Source: Flaviflexus massiliensis
GTDB lineage: Bacteria > Actinomycetota > Actinomycetes > Actinomycetales > Actinomycetaceae
DNA: 64,000 nt
Reading direction: 5' to 3'
Assembly: GCF_001375495.1 (NCBI RefSeq)
Contig: NZ_LN831058.1
Coordinates: 1,012,768-1,076,767, forward strand
Position numbers and translations under genes: made by a program. The stretch's first letter is position 1; every line of letters starts with the position of its first letter. Positions 9,171 to 18,346 of the stretch are shown here, piece by piece. The notes beneath the pieces were generated by a model. That model saw only the letters and a program-made list of their open reading frames with translations, did no database searches and was not told where the DNA came from.

Positions 9171-9785
9171 TTATTTCTGTCCCTTGACGAATCCCTCGGC
9201 AAGAGCAAACGTGGGCAGGAGACCCGCTTCTGCTGCCTCGTTTAGGCCGGGAGCGTCCCTGTCCTTATCGGACAGGATGGGGCTGATCGGATTGCCGTGA
9301 CGGTCCTCTGTCGGCCATTCAATCCCAATGGTCTTGCACAGCGGATTGATGCCGTGCTCACGGGTGGGGGAATAGGTTGTCGAGCACAGGTAGGTGGCGA
9401 CAGAGTCCTCCTCGAGGGAGATGAAGGCGTGACCGAGGCCCTCGGAGATAAAGATCGCGTTCCGGTCCACATCATCCAGGAGAACAGCATCCCACTGGCC
9501 GAACGTCGGCGAACCGGTACGAATGTCGATCACGATGTCGAGGATTGCGCCCTTCGTGCAGAACACGTACTTGGCCTGGGACGGGGGAACATCGGCGAAG
9601 TGAATGCCGCGGATCGTTCCGGCGGACGACACGGAGGTGTTGACTTGGGCGACCTCGAGGGAGCGTCCGGTTGCCTCAACAAACTTGGGCTGCTGAAACG
9701 CTTCCAGAAAAGTTCCCCGATTGTCTTGGAACTGTCGGGGAATGATGCGCCAGGCGCCGCTAATCTTTAAAGGCTGAATATCCAC
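9171..9785 (-). CDS. rmlC: dTDP-4-dehydrorhamnose 3,5-epimerase
   Basis: A 204-residue cupin enzyme of the third step of dTDP-L-rhamnose synthesis. Visible RmlC features are FQDNRGTFLEAF near the N-terminus, GTIRGIHFADVPPSQAKYV with the catalytic histidine, the IDIRTGSPTFGQWD strand, and ISEGLGHAF. The start is GTG with GGGAG seven bases upstream. It is transcribed divergently from rmlD across a short intergenic region and convergently with the polysaccharide operon. Confidence 0.95.
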   Translation of the reverse strand: MDIQPLKISGAWRIIPRQFQDNRGTFLEAFQQPKFVEATGRSLEVAQVNTSVSSAGTIRGIHFADVPPSQAKYVFCTKGAILDIVIDIRTGSPTFGQWDAVLLDDVDRNAIFISEGLGHAFISLEEDSVATYLCSTTYSPTREHGINPLCKTIGIEWPTEDRHGNPISPILSDKDRDAPGLNEAAEAGLLPTFALAEGFVKGQK

Positions 9786-9858
9786 ACGAGACTCCCGAAG
9801 TTGGTTTCATTGTTGGACTCCACAGTAGCACTTGGCGAGAATTGTTGGTCCAGCAAGA

Positions 9859-9870
9859 TAGGCTTACACC
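9859..9870 (+). promoter_or_regulatory. Predicted -10 box for leaderless uORF/rmlD transcript
   Basis: The hexamer TAGGCT (9859-9864) lies exactly six bases before an ATG at 9871. This matches the TANNNT-N6-start layout seen at other genes in this window. No clear -35 element is visible. Confidence 0.5.
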
Positions 9871-9900
9871 ATGTTCGTCAAACGAAAGGAACGCCGATGA
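9871..9900 (+). CDS. Nine-codon leaderless upstream ORF overlapping rmlD start
   Basis: ATG at 9871 opens a nine-codon frame (MFVKRKERR) whose TGA overlaps the rmlD ATG in an ATGA arrangement. If transcription starts at 9871 as the -10 box suggests, ribosomes would translate this peptide first and reinitiate at rmlD. The AGGA motif inside the uORF doubles as the rmlD ribosome binding site. The peptide is rich in Lys and Arg. Translation is a prediction. Confidence 0.4.
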   Translation: MFVKRKERR

Positions 9901-10748
9901 GGTGGATGGTAGTCGGCGCGAAAGGCATGCTCGGAACCGACCTGGTGTCGAAGCTGGTTGATGCGGGACACGATGTCATGGCAGTGGATCGACTCGAAGT
10001 TGATATCACCAACCAAGCGTCGGTTGAGCACACGATTGAAAACGTTGATGTTGTTGTCAACGTCGCGGCCTACACGGCCGTCGACGAGGCAGAAGAGAAC
10101 GAAACCGATGCGTTTCTCGTCAACGCTGTCGGACCGCAACACCTGGCACGCAGGTGCAAGAAGATCGGCGCGCGCTTCGTCCACATCTCGACCGACTACG
10201 TGTTTGATGGGTCGAATTCCTCGCCCTACAGTGAGGACGGTCCCGTGAACCCAGCGGGTGCCTACGGCCGCACGAAGGCTGCTGGTGAGTGGGCCGTTCG
10301 TGCCAACACGGATGACTACATCATTGTGCGCACCGCATGGCTCTACGGCGCGCACGGCAGATGCTTCCCGAAGACCATGGCTGCGCTCTCAGATAAGCAC
10401 GAAACGCTGTCCGTAGTGACGGATGAAGTCGGTCAACCCACCTGGACAGCTGACCTTGCGGACCTGATCCTGCGCCTTGTTGTCGCCGAGGTCCCGTCCG
10501 GCACCTACCACGGCACCTCATCTGGTCGCACCAACTGGCACAGCTTCACCAAGGCCATCATGACCTCGCTCGGTAAGGATCCCGAGATGGTTCACGAAAC
10601 CACGGCTGCTGCCTTCAACCGTCCCGCACCCCGCCCATCCTTCTCCGTGCTTGGCCACAACCAGCTGGTCGCGGTGGGAGTGGAACCGATCGGCAACTGG
10701 CTCGAACGCTGGAACGAAGCAGCTGACTCCGTCCTAGCCGAGTACTAG
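9897..10748 (+). CDS. rmlD: dTDP-4-dehydrorhamnose reductase
   Basis: A 283-residue SDR that performs the last step to dTDP-L-rhamnose. It has the Rossmann motif GAKGMLGTDL, the conserved NVAAYTAVDEAEE, HISTDYVFDG, and the catalytic YGRTK. The ATG at 9897 is chosen because GAAAGGA lies just upstream and the protein begins directly with the Rossmann strand. A longer in-frame start at 9801 would add residues without homology and would precede the likely promoter. A strong hairpin follows the stop. Confidence 0.95.
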   Translation: MRWMVVGAKGMLGTDLVSKLVDAGHDVMAVDRLEVDITNQASVEHTIENVDVVVNVAAYTAVDEAEENETDAFLVNAVGPQHLARRCKKIGARFVHISTDYVFDGSNSSPYSEDGPVNPAGAYGRTKAAGEWAVRANTDDYIIVRTAWLYGAHGRCFPKTMAALSDKHETLSVVTDEVGQPTWTADLADLILRLVVAEVPSGTYHGTSSGRTNWHSFTKAIMTSLGKDPEMVHETTAAAFNRPAPRPSFSVLGHNQLVAVGVEPIGNWLERWNEAADSVLAEY

Positions 10749-10786
10749 CAAGGTTGTAGGACTAGTTCTTTATCGGACTCGTACGT

Positions 10787-10823
10787 AAAGAGGAGGTGCA
10801 CCCTGTGGGTGCACCTCCTCTTT
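10787..10823. terminator. Bidirectional terminator between rmlD and rmlA
   Basis: A perfect 17-bp stem (AAAGAGGAGGTGCACCC and its complement) with a TGT loop, flanked by T-rich sequence on the plus strand and by AAA on the other side. It separates convergent rmlD and rmlA. Confidence 0.88.
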
Positions 10824-10843
10824 GCTTCTCAGACTGTGCGGAA

Positions 10844-11713
10844 CTACTTGCCCTGTTCGATGAGAGAAAGCAGGTACTCGCCATAGCCGGACTTGATGAG
10901 GGGCTGTGCACGCTCGGCTAGCTCGTCGTCGCTCAGGAAGCCCATGCGCCATGCCACCTCTTCGGGAGCCCCCACCTTGAGACCCTGGCGGGCCTCAACT
11001 GTGCGAACAAAGCTCGTCGCATCGGCAAGGGAGTCGAACGTGCCCGTGTCGAGCCAGGCGGCACCACGGGGAAGTACCTCGACGGACAGCTTGCCTTTCC
11101 TCAGGTAGTGGGCGTTCACGTCCGTGATCTCGTATTCTCCACGTGCGGAGGGCTTGAGATTCTTCGCGATCTCGACAACGTCATTGTCATAGAAGTAGAG
11201 GCCGGGAACGGCATAGTTTGATTTCGGGTTCTTCGGCTTTTCTTCGATGGAGAGGGCCTTGAAGTTCTCATCAAATTCGACAACCCCGTAGCGTTCGGGA
11301 TCGTGCACGTGGTAGGCAAAGACGGCGCCACCATCGGGGTCGACGTGACGGCGGAGCTTGGTTCCCATGCCGGGGCCGTAGAAGATGTTGTCACCAAGGA
11401 CGAGTGCGGCCGATTCCTGGCCAACAAAGTCCGCGCCGAGAACGAAGGCCTGTGCGAGGCCGTTCGGCACTTCCTGGACCGTGTAGGACAGGTTGACGCC
11501 CAGCTGTGAGCCATCCCCAAGAAGACGGTGGAACGACTCGGCATCATGCGGAGTGGTGATGATGAGAATGTCTTGGATGCCCGCGAGCATGAGGGTCGAC
11601 ATCGGGTAGTAGATCATTGGCTTGTCGTAGACCGGGACCAGCTGCTTTGACACTCCCAGGGTGATGGGGTGGAGCCGGGTGCCGGAACCGCCGGCCAGGA
11701 TAATGCCACGCAT
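10844..11713 (-). CDS. rmlA: Glucose-1-phosphate thymidylyltransferase
   Basis: A 289-residue nucleotidyltransferase that makes dTDP-glucose from dTTP and glucose 1-phosphate, the first step of the rhamnose pathway. The signature [11 protein letters not shown] lies at residues 8-18. It also has the [22 protein letters not shown] block, LGDNIFYG and the EYEITDVN loop. The start is ATG with GGAAGG upstream. rmlB is not in this window. Confidence 0.95.
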   Translation of the reverse strand: MRGIILAGGSGTRLHPITLGVSKQLVPVYDKPMIYYPMSTLMLAGIQDILIITTPHDAESFHRLLGDGSQLGVNLSYTVQEVPNGLAQAFVLGADFVGQESAALVLGDNIFYGPGMGTKLRRHVDPDGGAVFAYHVHDPERYGVVEFDENFKALSIEEKPKNPKSNYAVPGLYFYDNDVVEIAKNLKPSARGEYEITDVNAHYLRKGKLSVEVLPRGAAWLDTGTFDSLADATSFVRTVEARQGLKVGAPEEVAWRMGFLSDDELAERAQPLIKSGYGEYLLSLIEQGK

Positions 11714-11836
11714 GGCGAACCTTCCGTGAGGGGACTTCTTTCGCCCATTATTGCCTGAATTTGATTCTGGTGCATGGCCGCCGTTCCGATACTGGCCATG
11801 CCATGAAGGAATTCTCGAATGACTGGTAGACGGAAA

Positions 11837-11876
11837 TTACCAGTGTCCAAACGGCAGGCCGTAAGGACACTGGTAA
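11837..11876 (-). terminator. Hairpin downstream of TIGR03089 gene
   Basis: A 12-bp stem (TTACCAGTGTCC and its complement) enclosing a second small ACGG/CCGT stem. It lies 14 bases beyond the stop of the TIGR03089 gene and upstream of rmlA, so it probably ends transcription of the former. Confidence 0.65.
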
Positions 11877-11889
11877 CCCGTGGATCGGT

Positions 11890-12522
11890 TTAGTTGATGC
11901 GCGTGGCACCCTCTGTTGTGGCGGCCTGGGCCTCGGTCGCCTCATCGGCTATGACGAGGGCTTGACCGGACAGTATGGCACTCATGAATGTGCGGAGTAG
12001 GGTGCCGGGATCGGGGTTGACAAGAAGGATGCGAGGATCCTGGACACCGATGCTGCTCGTGAAAGTGTCCGCGTTGGATTCTTCGTGATTCAACTCGTCG
12101 AGAAGGACATCCGCCTGAGCAAGAACTTCAGCATTGCCATCCGTCACTCCCGCAGGAAGCTCTCCGCGCCAGGAGAGATCGAAGGCTCCGAGTGAGACGG
12201 CGATGATCTCGTCACCGCTCGCTTCTTTAGGGGTGGCGGTAATGATCGTGTCGCCTTCTTCGAAGCTCACGTGGGCACCTGCGAGGAAGCCGCCCAAGCC
12301 CCAGGTCAGCAAGCGCCAGTGGACGGGCAAATCAAGTCGGAGGGGCGAGCCCTGGTCGATCATGAGGTCATCGGCAAGGTAATTCGCGGCCTTTGCGGCA
12401 TGGTTGGCGATGACCGTGCCGGAGAGTTCGAGGCGTGGGGCTCTCGCAGCGCTGCCGTAGAGGGTGAGGGCGGGCCTGGAGCCGCGCGAGACGAGTGTGC
12501 GGTAAGTGGCAAGTGCGTTCAT
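11890..12522 (-). CDS. TIGR03089 family protein
   Basis: A 210-residue protein matching the actinobacterial TIGR03089 family: PALTLYGSAARAPRLELSG at the N-terminus, KAANYLADDL, and PVHWRLLTWGLGGFLAGA. The family resembles the N-terminal part of AMP-forming acyl-adenylating enzymes but is short and lacks the full adenylation core; its function is unknown. Its ATG overlaps the TGA of the upstream phosphatase gene by four bases, so the two form an operon. Confidence 0.85.
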   Translation of the reverse strand: MNALATYRTLVSRGSRPALTLYGSAARAPRLELSGTVIANHAAKAANYLADDLMIDQGSPLRLDLPVHWRLLTWGLGGFLAGAHVSFEEGDTIITATPKEASGDEIIAVSLGAFDLSWRGELPAGVTDGNAEVLAQADVLLDELNHEESNADTFTSSIGVQDPRILLVNPDPGTLLRTFMSAILSGQALVIADEATEAQAATTEGATRIN

Positions 12523-13346
12523 AGTCCGAGCGCTTTCCTGCCGGTAGACATGCAGACTTCGGATGGTCCAGCAACGAACGTGCCACCCTCCCAGGACGGT
12601 GTGGTGAGCTGACCGCCGGTGTAGCCCTCATAGAATCCGCCTGCCTGGCGGATGATGTGGATGCCAGCCGCAACATCCCACGCGTTCACCCCGTGGGAGA
12701 ACGATGCTACGGCACGACCATCGGCCACATAGCAGAGGTCCAGGGCCGTGGATCCAGTGCGCCTCATTGAACGGAACTGGACTCCAGTCTCCCGCCACCT
12801 TTCGAAATCTTCGGGGTTGGGGGAGGAGCTGATCTTGGGGAACTCTGTCGCGCACAGTCCATCGGACGGCACCGCGTTCTCATCCACCTTCAAGACCCTT
12901 GTGGGCTGATCGGGTTCGTCAAGGTAAGCACCCTCCTCATCGGCCGACCAGATCCTGCCGTTGAGGGGCTGGGAGATGCTCGAGGCAACGTGCTTGCCAT
13001 TTCTTGTGGCTGCGATGGAGATGCACCAGTGGTCCCATCCGGAGGCGAAGTTGGAGGTGCCGTCAATCGGGTCAACGATCCACACCAAGTCTTCGGGGGA
13101 CGGCTCCCCAGCCTCACCGGAGGCGCTCGACCAGCCGCCCTCTTCACCCAGCACAAGAGAGGCAGGGAAGACAGCAAAGACGGCTTCCTTAATCTTGATC
13201 TCTGTTGCGCGGTCGTGCTTGGTCACAACATCGTGGAAGCTGGTTTTGGTGTCGATGGTGCCAACGTCCCTGCTAGCGGCCCTGAGGTCGGGTCCGAGCG
13301 CGGTCATGAGGTTAACGAGAAACTGGCGGATCGAAGTGGAAGTCAT
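12519..13346 (-). CDS. Inositol monophosphatase family protein
   Basis: A 275-residue Mg-dependent phosphatase. It has the metal-binding motifs GEEGG (after the VFPASLVL segment), WIVDPIDGTSNFASG, and the C-terminal WDVAAGIHIIRQAGG. Substrates in this family include inositol phosphate, histidinol phosphate and fructose-1,6-bisphosphate, and the sequence does not settle which. The ATG at 13346 is chosen because GGAGGGG lies eight bases upstream; the in-frame start at 13391 has no such site. It heads the operon with TIGR03089. Confidence 0.88.
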   Translation of the reverse strand: MTSTSIRQFLVNLMTALGPDLRAASRDVGTIDTKTSFHDVVTKHDRATEIKIKEAVFAVFPASLVLGEEGGWSSASGEAGEPSPEDLVWIVDPIDGTSNFASGWDHWCISIAATRNGKHVASSISQPLNGRIWSADEEGAYLDEPDQPTRVLKVDENAVPSDGLCATEFPKISSSPNPEDFERWRETGVQFRSMRRTGSTALDLCYVADGRAVASFSHGVNAWDVAAGIHIIRQAGGFYEGYTGGQLTTPSWEGGTFVAGPSEVCMSTGRKALGL

Positions 13347-13552
13347 GTCAGTCACCCCTCCACTCTGACACGCCGGGGCGCAACACGCCAATGACGGGAG
13401 TGAAGAGAATCCAACTTCGAAGCGACTTTTATGGCGTGTCTTCCCAACATCTGGGGCCTTCCTCGGGTTAACGTGTCCTTTTCACCTTGACTATTGGGTC
13501 TTACACGGATGTAATTTACTCAGTGACCGAATTAGTGAGGGGGTTCGATCAG

Positions 13553-13918
13553 ATGTGGAATCTGACCGGAGACCAGGCGCCGCAACGGCGTCAAGAGAAC
13601 CGAGGTGCGACAGTTTCGCACCTACCAACCGCTAGCAACTCGTTGTTCCATAGCCTGTGGGGCCTTGGATACGAAGAGGGTGAGCTGGGTTGGTTGGACC
13701 GTGCCCTATGCGCAGAAACCGATCCCGATATTTTCTTCCCCGAGAAGGGCGGCTCCACCGCCCCCGCCACAAGCGTGTGCCAGAATTGTGAAGTTCGCGG
13801 AGAGTGCCTTGAATACGCACTTGAGAACGACATTAGGCACGGCATTTGGGGAGGCATGTCCGACAATGACAGGCGAAGGGCTTCACGCCAGCGCAGGCGG
13901 GCCGCAGGAGAGCGGTAA
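13553..13918 (+). CDS. whiB2: WhiB-family iron-sulfur transcription factor (WhiB2/WhmD-like)
   Basis: A 121-residue WhiB protein. The four cluster cysteines are visible in RALCAETD and SVCQNCEVRGEC (C...C-x2-C-x5-C). The FFPEKGGST motif, the GIWGGMSD turn and a basic C-terminus (RRRASRQRRR) complete the family pattern. Acidic FFPEKGG and its place before the giant glycosyltransferase fit the WhiB2/WhmD group, which acts with the sigma factor in cell-division and septation control. The ATG at 13553 follows GAGGGGG; an upstream in-frame start at 13487 is possible. Confidence 0.88.
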   Translation: MWNLTGDQAPQRRQENRGATVSHLPTASNSLFHSLWGLGYEEGELGWLDRALCAETDPDIFFPEKGGSTAPATSVCQNCEVRGECLEYALENDIRHGIWGGMSDNDRRRASRQRRRAAGER

Positions 13919-13924
13919 TTATCG

Positions 13925-16831
13925 GTGAACGCTAACCAAGCGGCCGGCGGCATCCACGCGATTGTCGTCGGCCGTTCCATGTCGGAATACCTACCCCGCA
14001 CACTCCATGCGGTCGCACGCGGAACTGTCGTTCCTGACACCGTGACCGTTGTGGTGCTGGGAGACGACGAACCAGATACGTCCATGCTCGACAGCGCCAG
14101 CATTCGCACCACGGTCGTACGGTCGGATGCTGAAGCAACGGGAGCGGCCTACGAGGCCGGCCTGGGCGAGAATGATGCGAAATGGACGTGGTTGCTCCAC
14201 GCCGATTCGTCCCCCGAGGAAACGTGTTTGGCTGAGCTTCACCGCACCGGTGAGGCTTCCCGTGCCGTGGCGGCACTTGGGCCCAAGCAGGTGGGATGGG
14301 ACGATCCGACCGAACTCCTTGAGGTCGGTATTCGCGCCACTCGTTCTGGCAGGCGTGTTCCCGAACTCGATCCGGGTGAAAAGGACCAGGGCCAGTTCGA
14401 TACTCGTGACGACGTGCTCGCGGTTGGTACCGCCGGCATGCTCATCCGCACCGCAGCCCTCAAGGATGCAGGTGGGTTCGATCCCGTTCTGGGACCCTTT
14501 GGTGATGGCCTTGAGCTGTCCCGTCGCCTGCGAGCAGCGGGACACCGCGTTGTCGTTGTTCCGAGCGCGGTTATCCGGCACGCACGCGAATCTTTCTCCG
14601 ATACCCCCGTATCCTTTGGTCGGCGCAGGGGAACCCAGATCTACACGGCAGTCCAGCGCGCACCGCTCGTACTCGCCCCCTTCCTCTACCTCTGGTACCT
14701 CATCCTCGCCCCCATCCGAGGCCTTGTCCGGCTCCTCCTCAAGGACACGGTCAGGGCCCGCGGTGAACTCCGTGGCGGCGCCATGTTCTTGCGCAGAACG
14801 GGTGCCCTCATCCAGGCACGGAAGCGCCTTGCCGCGGCAACCGTTACTCGCTCGTACCGGGCTCTTGAAGCCACCCACCGCGACGTGGTGGATGGTCGGG
14901 GTGACATTCGCAAGGCGGAGCGGGAGGCTCAGCGCCTGCGGCAACTGCCACCGGCCCACAAGCGCAAGGAAGCCGCGGACTATCGGGCACGGACTCGGTC
15001 CGCAGGATTCCTCCTCGCACTCCTCACTCTTGTCACCGGTGTCGTTGCTTTCCTTCCGAACCTGTCGGCCTTCGGCCTGACCGGGGGCGGGCTCCTTCCC
15101 GACCGGTCGAATGCCGGTGACCTCATGCGACTTGCTACGCAGTCGTGGATGCCGGAGGGAGATGGAAGCCCCGGCTACCTTGAACCGATCTGGATCCTCG
15201 CGATTCCCTTTGTTTACGTTGCAGGATTCTTTGGCAGCACACTCACCGAGGTCGTTTTCCTCTTCTTCCTGCTGGCACCGATGCTGGCCGGGATTGCAGC
15301 ATTCCGCGCGAGCGGCATCGTTGCAACCTCGCCCACGGTCAGGTTCTTCGCCGGTGCCGTGTGGGCCCTCGCCCCGCCGCTCCTGTCATCACTGTCCGCG
15401 GGCCAGGCGGGCGGGGTCCTCTTCCACGTGGTGGCACCGCTCGTCGTGCTGAGCGTTGTGCGCTTTGCTCAGACCCCGCGCTCCTCCCACCTGGGCTCGG
15501 CAGCCTGGTGGGTCCTCGTAGCCGGTGCCGCCTACCCGGCAGCTCTCCTCCTCATCGCCGCACTCTCCGTCATTCTTGCGATTGCGCAGCGCCGTGCGGG
15601 CTGGCTGTGGCTGCCGATTCCCGGAATCTCACTCGCAGGACCTGCCCTGTGGTTTGCCTTGAAGGACATGCCAGGCTCACTGTTCTGGCTCCCCGGCGCC
15701 ACGATGGCGTGGGAGCAGACCGATCGTGAGCTCGTGGTGGCGGGATGGCCGCTGGGTGTCAATCAGCACCCGCCTATCCTTATCGCCACCGCGCTCATCC
15801 TGCTTGCGGCACTCGCCAGCCTGCTGCGCACCCGCCGAGCCGGCGCCGTCCGAGCCGGCTGGATGCTTGCCGGCGTTGGTGGGTTGCTTGTCGCCATCGC
15901 ACTGACCCAGTCCGTCGGTGTGGACCTACGGACCTTCGAGACCGCGATCGCCTGGCCCTGCCCGGGGCTCACGCTCATGTGGCTGGGTCTCATGATGGCG
16001 ATCACCGGGGGCGCGCACGCAATCCGCACAGACCTGAGCCAGAGCTCCCTGTCGTTCAAGCAGGTCCTCGCCGGCATCTGCGCCCTCGGTGTGGTGGCAA
16101 TGCCCATTGTGGCGGGAGCCACCTGGCTGACGATGATCCACACGGGAGATGACAGGCACCTGATTGCCGATGCGCCATCAACCTCAACGCCGGCACTGTC
16201 CCAGAAGAACGCATCCGACCCGGAACGGGGGAGGACCCTCGTCATTGTCCCCAGTCCCGAGGGGATTGTTGTGGACCTGTGGCGAGGCAACGGACAGCAG
16301 CTGTCAACGCAGTCCCACACGATGACGGACGGGGAAGCTCTCGGACAGATCATGACGCGCCTCGGTGAAGACGACTTCGCGCAGCTCGCAGCCGAGCACG
16401 CCATCACCGTCATCCTCATTCCCGCGGGCTCCGAAGATTCCGAAGACCTCGCTCAAACACTCGACGCAACCGACTCGGTGACCCGGGTGACAACCTCCGA
16501 GATTGGCACCTTCTGGCGAGTCGATGTGCCCTCGGGCAGGGTCATGAACAATGACACCGTGCTCCCCTCAGGTGTCATCGAAGCCGAAGTTGAGGCTGAG
16601 CCCGGCACGCTCTACCTCGCCGAACGCGACGACCCGCGCTGGGTCGCAACCCAGAACGGGGAAGAGCTCGAACGAGTAGAAGATCCGTGGCGAGCAGCCT
16701 GGGAGGTGACCGAAGCCGGTGAGGTCACGATCTCGCACGACGGTGGCTTCGCAAATACCTGGGTCATCCTGCTCCGACTGATCCTGCTGGTCGGAAACGT
16801 CACCGTGAGTTTGCCGTGGAGGGCCCGATGA
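13925..16831 (+). CDS. Large membrane glycosyltransferase, family 2 N-terminal domain
   Basis: A 968-residue protein starting at GTG six bases after the whiB2 stop. Residues 1-270 form a GT2 domain (VVLGDDEPD, WTWLLHADSSP, GGFDPVLGPFGDGLELSRRLRAAG). A linker with RxxR-rich helices follows, then about a dozen TMs and a C-terminal extracytoplasmic segment ending in a last TM. This whiB2-glycosyltransferase-DUF5719 order is conserved in many actinobacteria. The substrate is unknown. Its stop overlaps the next start (ATGA). Confidence 0.85.
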   Translation: MNANQAAGGIHAIVVGRSMSEYLPRTLHAVARGTVVPDTVTVVVLGDDEPDTSMLDSASIRTTVVRSDAEATGAAYEAGLGENDAKWTWLLHADSSPEETCLAELHRTGEASRAVAALGPKQVGWDDPTELLEVGIRATRSGRRVPELDPGEKDQGQFDTRDDVLAVGTAGMLIRTAALKDAGGFDPVLGPFGDGLELSRRLRAAGHRVVVVPSAVIRHARESFSDTPVSFGRRRGTQIYTAVQRAPLVLAPFLYLWYLILAPIRGLVRLLLKDTVRARGELRGGAMFLRRTGALIQARKRLAAATVTRSYRALEATHRDVVDGRGDIRKAEREAQRLRQLPPAHKRKEAADYRARTRSAGFLLALLTLVTGVVAFLPNLSAFGLTGGGLLPDRSNAGDLMRLATQSWMPEGDGSPGYLEPIWILAIPFVYVAGFFGSTLTEVVFLFFLLAPMLAGIAAFRASGIVATSPTVRFFAGAVWALAPPLLSSLSAGQAGGVLFHVVAPLVVLSVVRFAQTPRSSHLGSAAWWVLVAGAAYPAALLLIAALSVILAIAQRRAGWLWLPIPGISLAGPALWFALKDMPGSLFWLPGATMAWEQTDRELVVAGWPLGVNQHPPILIATALILLAALASLLRTRRAGAVRAGWMLAGVGGLLVAIALTQSVGVDLRTFETAIAWPCPGLTLMWLGLMMAITGGAHAIRTDLSQSSLSFKQVLAGICALGVVAMPIVAGATWLTMIHTGDDRHLIADAPSTSTPALSQKNASDPERGRTLVIVPSPEGIVVDLWRGNGQQLSTQSHTMTDGEALGQIMTRLGEDDFAQLAAEHAITVILIPAGSEDSEDLAQTLDATDSVTRVTTSEIGTFWRVDVPSGRVMNNDTVLPSGVIEAEVEAEPGTLYLAERDDPRWVATQNGEELERVEDPWRAAWEVTEAGEVTISHDGGFANTWVILLRLILLVGNVTVSLPWRAR

Positions 16832-18207
16832 ACAAGACACGAATCGCAACCGGGGTGCTCGCGTTCGCGGTGGGTGCCTCCGGTCTCGTACTCGCATACA
16901 TCGGCCCTGAAGCCGATGTCACCCAGCCAGTACCGGACACGGTCGAGGGCTCGGCGCGCGCTGTCTCGCTCGCCTGCCCACCCGATTTTGAGAAGACCAT
17001 GGGGGAGATGACAGCGGGAATCGGTGGTGAAGACTCCGATACTTTGCTGCGCACGCGTGTCGCCATCGTCTCCGGAGGCGACGCCACCCTCGACGGCACT
17101 TTGATCAAGGAAGGTGACGGGGAGGTCCGGACCTTCTTCGAAGGCGGAGCCTATCCCGGTGAACTTCGAGTTGAGCCGGGCGAGACGCCCGCTCTCGCCT
17201 CCGGTGCGAGCCAGCGGATCCAGGAGAGCGGGGAACTTGCTGGCATGGCGATCACCCCCTGCCTCACCCCGGAACGCACCCAGTACCTCGTGGGCGGTTC
17301 CACCTCAGCATCGTCATCCGCTCAGCTGGTCCTGACAAATGTGACCGGCAGTCCCGCCACGGTCTCGGTGGAGATCCACACCTCCACGGGCACGGCTGAG
17401 CCCAGTATCCTGTCGAGCACGACCGTGGACGCCTACTCGTCAGAAGTTCTCCTTGTCGAGGCCGGTGTAAGGGATCCAAGGCTCGCCCTGGAAATCACCT
17501 CCAGCGGCGGCGATATTGCCGCCCAGCTCCTCACCCACGAGGTTGATGGGATCGTCGGTGCCGGCATGGAGGCGGTCAATCCCGGTACGGAACCATCCGA
17601 GCAGGTTGTGATCCCGGGAGCAAACCTGTCGGGCGAAGAAGGTGTGACGTTGCGAGTTGCGAACCCCAATACGGAGTCGGCCACCATCTCCATCGCCTCC
17701 ATTACCTCCGAGGGTAAAGAACCGGTTCCCGGTTCCGAGGACGTCACTCTCGCCCCGGGCACCGTTCTTGACCTGTCGATGAATGGCCTGGCCGGCGACT
17801 GGTCGGCACTGAGGGTCGACAGCGATCAGCCGGTGCTCGCCGGAGCTCGAGTCGATGCCGAGGGTGACTACGCGTGGCTGCCATCCACACGTGCCGTGAC
17901 AAATGGTGCGGTCACCATTCCCGAATCACAGTCGCAGCTCACCCTCTATTCGGAGAGCGATGCGTCTGCGACAGTGACGTTCTATTCCCGCCAAGGTGAC
18001 GTGGTCGATTCGAGCACGATCGACTTAGCTCCCATCGCGACCATCACCGCCCCGGAGGATGCTTCGCACGCGGTCGTGGAATCGGACGGCGTTCATGTTG
18101 GTGTCCTCTCCACCGCGGAGATCGATTCCGTACAGGGGATTGCGGGCCAGACTCTGACCCCGGCCCCGGCAGGTTCAGCCGACCTCACGCTCCAGGTCAA
18201 CAACTAG
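16828..18207 (+). CDS. DUF5719 family protein
   Basis: A 459-residue secreted or membrane-anchored protein with an N-terminal hydrophobic segment (residues 8-28) and a large beta-rich extracytoplasmic region that is Ser/Thr/Val-rich. The ATG at 16828 overlaps the stop of the large glycosyltransferase and has GGAGGG six bases upstream. Length, position and composition match DUF5719, which accompanies this glycosyltransferase across actinobacteria. The function is unknown; a shared envelope role is inference. Confidence 0.75.
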   Translation: MNKTRIATGVLAFAVGASGLVLAYIGPEADVTQPVPDTVEGSARAVSLACPPDFEKTMGEMTAGIGGEDSDTLLRTRVAIVSGGDATLDGTLIKEGDGEVRTFFEGGAYPGELRVEPGETPALASGASQRIQESGELAGMAITPCLTPERTQYLVGGSTSASSSAQLVLTNVTGSPATVSVEIHTSTGTAEPSILSSTTVDAYSSEVLLVEAGVRDPRLALEITSSGGDIAAQLLTHEVDGIVGAGMEAVNPGTEPSEQVVIPGANLSGEEGVTLRVANPNTESATISIASITSEGKEPVPGSEDVTLAPGTVLDLSMNGLAGDWSALRVDSDQPVLAGARVDAEGDYAWLPSTRAVTNGAVTIPESQSQLTLYSESDASATVTFYSRQGDVVDSSTIDLAPIATITAPEDASHAVVESDGVHVGVLSTAEIDSVQGIAGQTLTPAPAGSADLTLQVNN

Positions 18208-18230
18208 CCCGCCCGCGCAACGCAAGCAGC

Positions 18231-18276
18231 TAGGAGGCCCGGCTAACCCCTGTGATGGGATAAGCCGGGCCTCCTA
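18231..18276. terminator. Bidirectional terminator after DUF5719 gene
   Basis: A 14-bp stem (TAGGAGGCCCGGCT and its complement) with an 18-base loop, between the convergent DUF5719 gene and the zincin-like gene. Confidence 0.8.
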
Positions 18277-18346
18277 GGCTTTATGAAGTTTCTACTTTTT
18301 GTTCAGGACTCAACGTCCTGCGCTTGTCTGCCGAGCGGCGGCTCTG

